64,000 nt of DNA from Perkinsus olseni (Eukaryota > Perkinsozoa > Perkinsida > Perkinsidae): NCBI GenBank assembly GCA_013115135.1, contig JABANP010000093.1, positions 85,419-149,418 of the forward strand, given 5' to 3'. Every line of letters starts with the position of its first letter. Position 1 is the first letter of the stretch. The notes below the pieces were generated by a model. It made no database searches. It was not told where the DNA came from and saw nothing but the letters and a program-made list of their open reading frames with translations. Made by a program: the position numbers and the translations under genes. Below are positions 61,510-64,000 of this stretch, one piece after another.

Positions 61510-62632
61510 ATCCACGCTGTAAGTGGATCCCCTGTCTAACAAGGTTATCCCTATCACGTCAAACCTTGATGTTTTCGTCAGTTTTCTTGCCGACCATGCC
61601 TCGCCGTTTTTCACGCTCTCATGCCCGCCCTTCGAGGGACTTGTGCATGCACTGGTGTTCCAAGCATTTGCTGACGGGTTAACGTGACCTTGATAAGCAT
61701 GGCTTGTTGCCACTCTTCGTTCAACGAAGTTCGTTGCGGACCAGGCGCTCTTGAGCGCCGCGGCTTGAGTTAGCAAGTTCCGCGGTGACGAGAAATCGCA
61801 GCAGGTCGTTCTATATTTCAACTCGATTCCGATAACAGCAACGCGACAATTCGACTCTTACGGCTCTGCTGTCGAAACAAAGTCCACCTGTCTCGAGTAT
61901 GCCGCTATGTATACCACTGACGTGGTCCGCGCGAGTTGCAATATGTAGCTCATGGGATGCCGACGGGACAACCTTGAATCGCATGCGTTTGGCCAACGAA
62001 TCACGACAAAGGTTTCCGTGGAGACCGATTGCGATGGGGAGACGTCCCTAAACTCCCGATTGCCACTTGCCCTCGGAAGTGTCCTCGAAAGACGTACGCT
62101 ACACAGCGCAAAGGTGAGCTGTGCAGCGCAGGACCTGAGCACTGACGAGTATGAGGGCGTCGAGCACTCGGCGAAGGAAAGGGAGCGGGACGTGAATGCT
62201 GATGATGCGAAGATCGTCGGGCATCAGTATTGGCATTGCTTGGTCGTAGATTGTCCTCGGATTACCAATGGAAGTTGCTTTACATACTTCCACCAAACAC
62301 TGTCGATGAGAGCTTCTAGTCTTTCGATGTAGTCGCTGTTCAGGGTAGGGCACGTGGGGGTACTCTGATGGACATGATTCGGTTCCCCCGCGGTGGCCCA
62401 GGGTGTGTTCGGGTATTTTATCGTGGTTACGAAGTAGAACCGCTGGAATGCAGCGGCTGAATGTCAACCGTCGCAAAGAATTTTCACTGAGCTACGATGG
62501 CTCAGCCATCGTCCACGGTTGATGAGCACTAGCCAGTTGAGCATGACGTGATAGCGGGCGAATCTCTATGGGGTTGTTTATGGCGTACACTCTATTCGAC
62601 CCAGCGAAACGCCACGTTACTCTCCAGACCGA
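61510..62632. other. No supported gene
   Basis: Frames up to about 126 codons occur on both strands without motifs or convincing splice partners. It presumably contains the promoter of the next gene. Confidence 0.45.
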
Positions 62633-63841
62633 TTGTGCCAAACTCAGGCCGCACACGTGCATAGCTCGGGGAATCGGTCAAAATTTGACCACTCTGCGAA
62701 GCTACGCGTGGAGCAGCTCCACGGCTTCCAGAAAGGAGGGGGTGCTCAGCTGGCGTCCATAGGAGTTGACTTGTTGTCATCTGTGTATCGTGAAATGGTC
62801 TTCCAACTTCCTCATCATCTTGAGGCCCTCCGCTGTATGGCAATCGAAAAGCTGTGGGATGGTCAGCAGGGTAGGCAGCCGATGAATGACCTTATGGGCG
62901 ATATCATGGAGTATTGTAAGAAACCAGAGCTGAGACTAGATTGCCCCCGAGAAGAGATACTTACTGGTGTAGGGCTCTCGGATAAACTGGCCTTCATCGA
63001 CTGCGAGAATCTTTATGAGGTTTACTTCGAAGACACCATCACGCTAGGTCGTGTGTGTATCGATGTAGACGCAGAGCCATCGTTCACAGTGGTGTCAACT
63101 CTCTGTGATGATGCAGACGGAGACAAGTCTTGGGCGTGTTGCTTCGATGAGGTGACCCGAAAAGTTTATGTACTGTACAATGACGGCCGAGAGTACTTGG
63201 AGCACGACATGGCGACCGGAAAGACGAGGGGTCCTGTCTCAGTCCAGCGCCTACCACCGGAGGGTCAGTGGCCTCGCTCCAGCCTTGCTGGCATTGCTGC
63301 TTTTGGTGACTTCCTCTATGTCGCGATCGACGAATTGTCGCGTAAAGGTCGGTTTATGGCGCTCAGCGTGTATATGGTACGCCTACCTATGTCGAAGGAG
63401 GTTAGGCCAGTTACCACTAAGCTTCGTCATGGTGACGACGGCTCGTCGTTCATCGGCTTTGCCTCGGTACCTGGCTGCCAAGCTGTCGACATTCGGTTCA
63501 TGTCCGGAGGAGAGGAATGGCACACAACCAGAGTGAATATGATCAGCTCAAGCAGGCCCGTGTTGTTCGACGTGGTAGAGGACGAAGTTGCGGAAGGGCT
63601 TCGACTGCGAGGCACTCTCATCAAGAACACGCCCGGGTTGAAACTATTACTAGTCGAAGAAGGTGGACGTTGTGTGCTAAGGCACCCCGAAACCCTGAGG
63701 GAAGTAGCTACCATTGATAAATGTGGCATTGATTTGCCGGGAGACTCCCCTGTAGTCTTTGATCGTTGGAACTTCTGCTATTTCGGGCGGTGCACTGCAG
63801 GAGGCCATGGCATGATACGCTACTATCCCTACCTATCTTGA
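62633..63841 (+). CDS. Single-exon propeller-like hypothetical protein
   Basis: The 402-codon frame is uninterrupted. The first ATG is at 62633, but MVFQLPHHLEALRCMAIEKL at 62795 is an attractive alternative start because the preceding codons look non-coding. The N-terminal part is helical (CPREEILTGVGLSDKL). The C-terminal two-thirds has repeated beta-strand groups with aromatic and Asp turns (WACCFDEVTRKVYVLYNDGR; LAGIAAFGDFLYVAIDELS; GSSFIGFASVPGCQAVDIRF), as in beta-propellers. It has no signal peptide or catalytic motif. The lack of introns is unusual for this window and could reflect a lineage-specific expanded family. Confidence 0.65.
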   Translation: MCQTQAAHVHSSGNRSKFDHSAKLRVEQLHGFQKGGGAQLASIGVDLLSSVYREMVFQLPHHLEALRCMAIEKLWDGQQGRQPMNDLMGDIMEYCKKPELRLDCPREEILTGVGLSDKLAFIDCENLYEVYFEDTITLGRVCIDVDAEPSFTVVSTLCDDADGDKSWACCFDEVTRKVYVLYNDGREYLEHDMATGKTRGPVSVQRLPPEGQWPRSSLAGIAAFGDFLYVAIDELSRKGRFMALSVYMVRLPMSKEVRPVTTKLRHGDDGSSFIGFASVPGCQAVDIRFMSGGEEWHTTRVNMISSSRPVLFDVVEDEVAEGLRLRGTLIKNTPGLKLLLVEEGGRCVLRHPETLREVATIDKCGIDLPGDSPVVFDRWNFCYFGRCTAGGHGMIRYYPYLS

Positions 63842-64000
63842 CTCAAGATTCGTGAGTATTCAGACTGATTCGAAGTTGAGACTATTTTTCAACGGCAGAG
63901 TAGTAACAAGGTGTGAGAACTAGAATTATTAGTAATCGACTATGCCATCGGAGTAACGTCGCAAATCATATCAGTATTTATCTCCTCTGGTAGATGTTGT

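Overview
The window is nuclear DNA from a protist. Genes on both strands are split by very short GT-AG introns (mostly about 37-55 bases), many exons hold Gln, Ala or Gly runs, and the gene set is eukaryotic: ALG8, cyclin B, a P4-ATPase, a TUTase and multi-RRM proteins. The compact introns, balanced base composition, secreted lineage-specific proteins and rearranged duplicate blocks suggest a Perkinsus-like alveolate. That placement is inference; no rRNA or organelle marker is present to prove it.

Left third (1-20 kb). This part is rearranged. A beta-propeller-like gene runs off the left edge. A secreted GH92 alpha-mannosidase gene and an adjacent all-helical gene of unknown function form a block (about 2.8-6.3 kb) that recurs in the same orientation at 13.2-16.5 kb. 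The two copies have decayed reciprocally: copy A keeps GH92 but has a stop and a frameshift in its neighbour, while copy B keeps the neighbour but has a truncated, deleted GH92. A third, unrecognised gene ('gene X', about 16.4-19.1 kb) has scattered direct and inverted fragments at 8.3-9.6 and 12.6-13.2 kb. Only one clear intact gene lies between: a single-exon secreted protein at 10.96 kb.

Middle (20-41.3 kb). 20.2-23.6 kb looks empty. A sequence at 19.8-20.2 kb is repeated at 24.05-24.45 kb, and the left copy carries a perfect 25-base-arm hairpin. The minus strand then holds a large EF-hand protein, a dCMP deaminase whose catalytic Glu position reads Thr, a CS(p23-like)-domain protein, three tandem two-RRM hnRNP/Musashi-like genes, and a secreted C-type lectin.

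Right third (41.5-64 kb). On the plus strand lie a TUTase/non-canonical poly(A) polymerase, a P4-ATPase lipid flippase and a short FtsH-like AAA protein. On the minus strand lie mitochondrial ribosomal protein uL1, the dolichol-pathway glucosyltransferase ALG8, a cyclin B and an Apd1/sucrase-ferredoxin-like protein. A coiled-coil gene and a second propeller-like gene close the window.

Two sequence-wide features deserve attention. Several conserved proteins need a 1-, 2- or 4-base frame correction inside otherwise well-conserved motifs; these are assembly indels, young pseudogenes or something more interesting. A recurring 11-base motif (GGTATCTTAGG or its complement) sits in short introns of unrelated genes. 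Exon boundaries below were worked out by hand from splice signals and family conservation, so coordinates of multi-exon genes are outer bounds.
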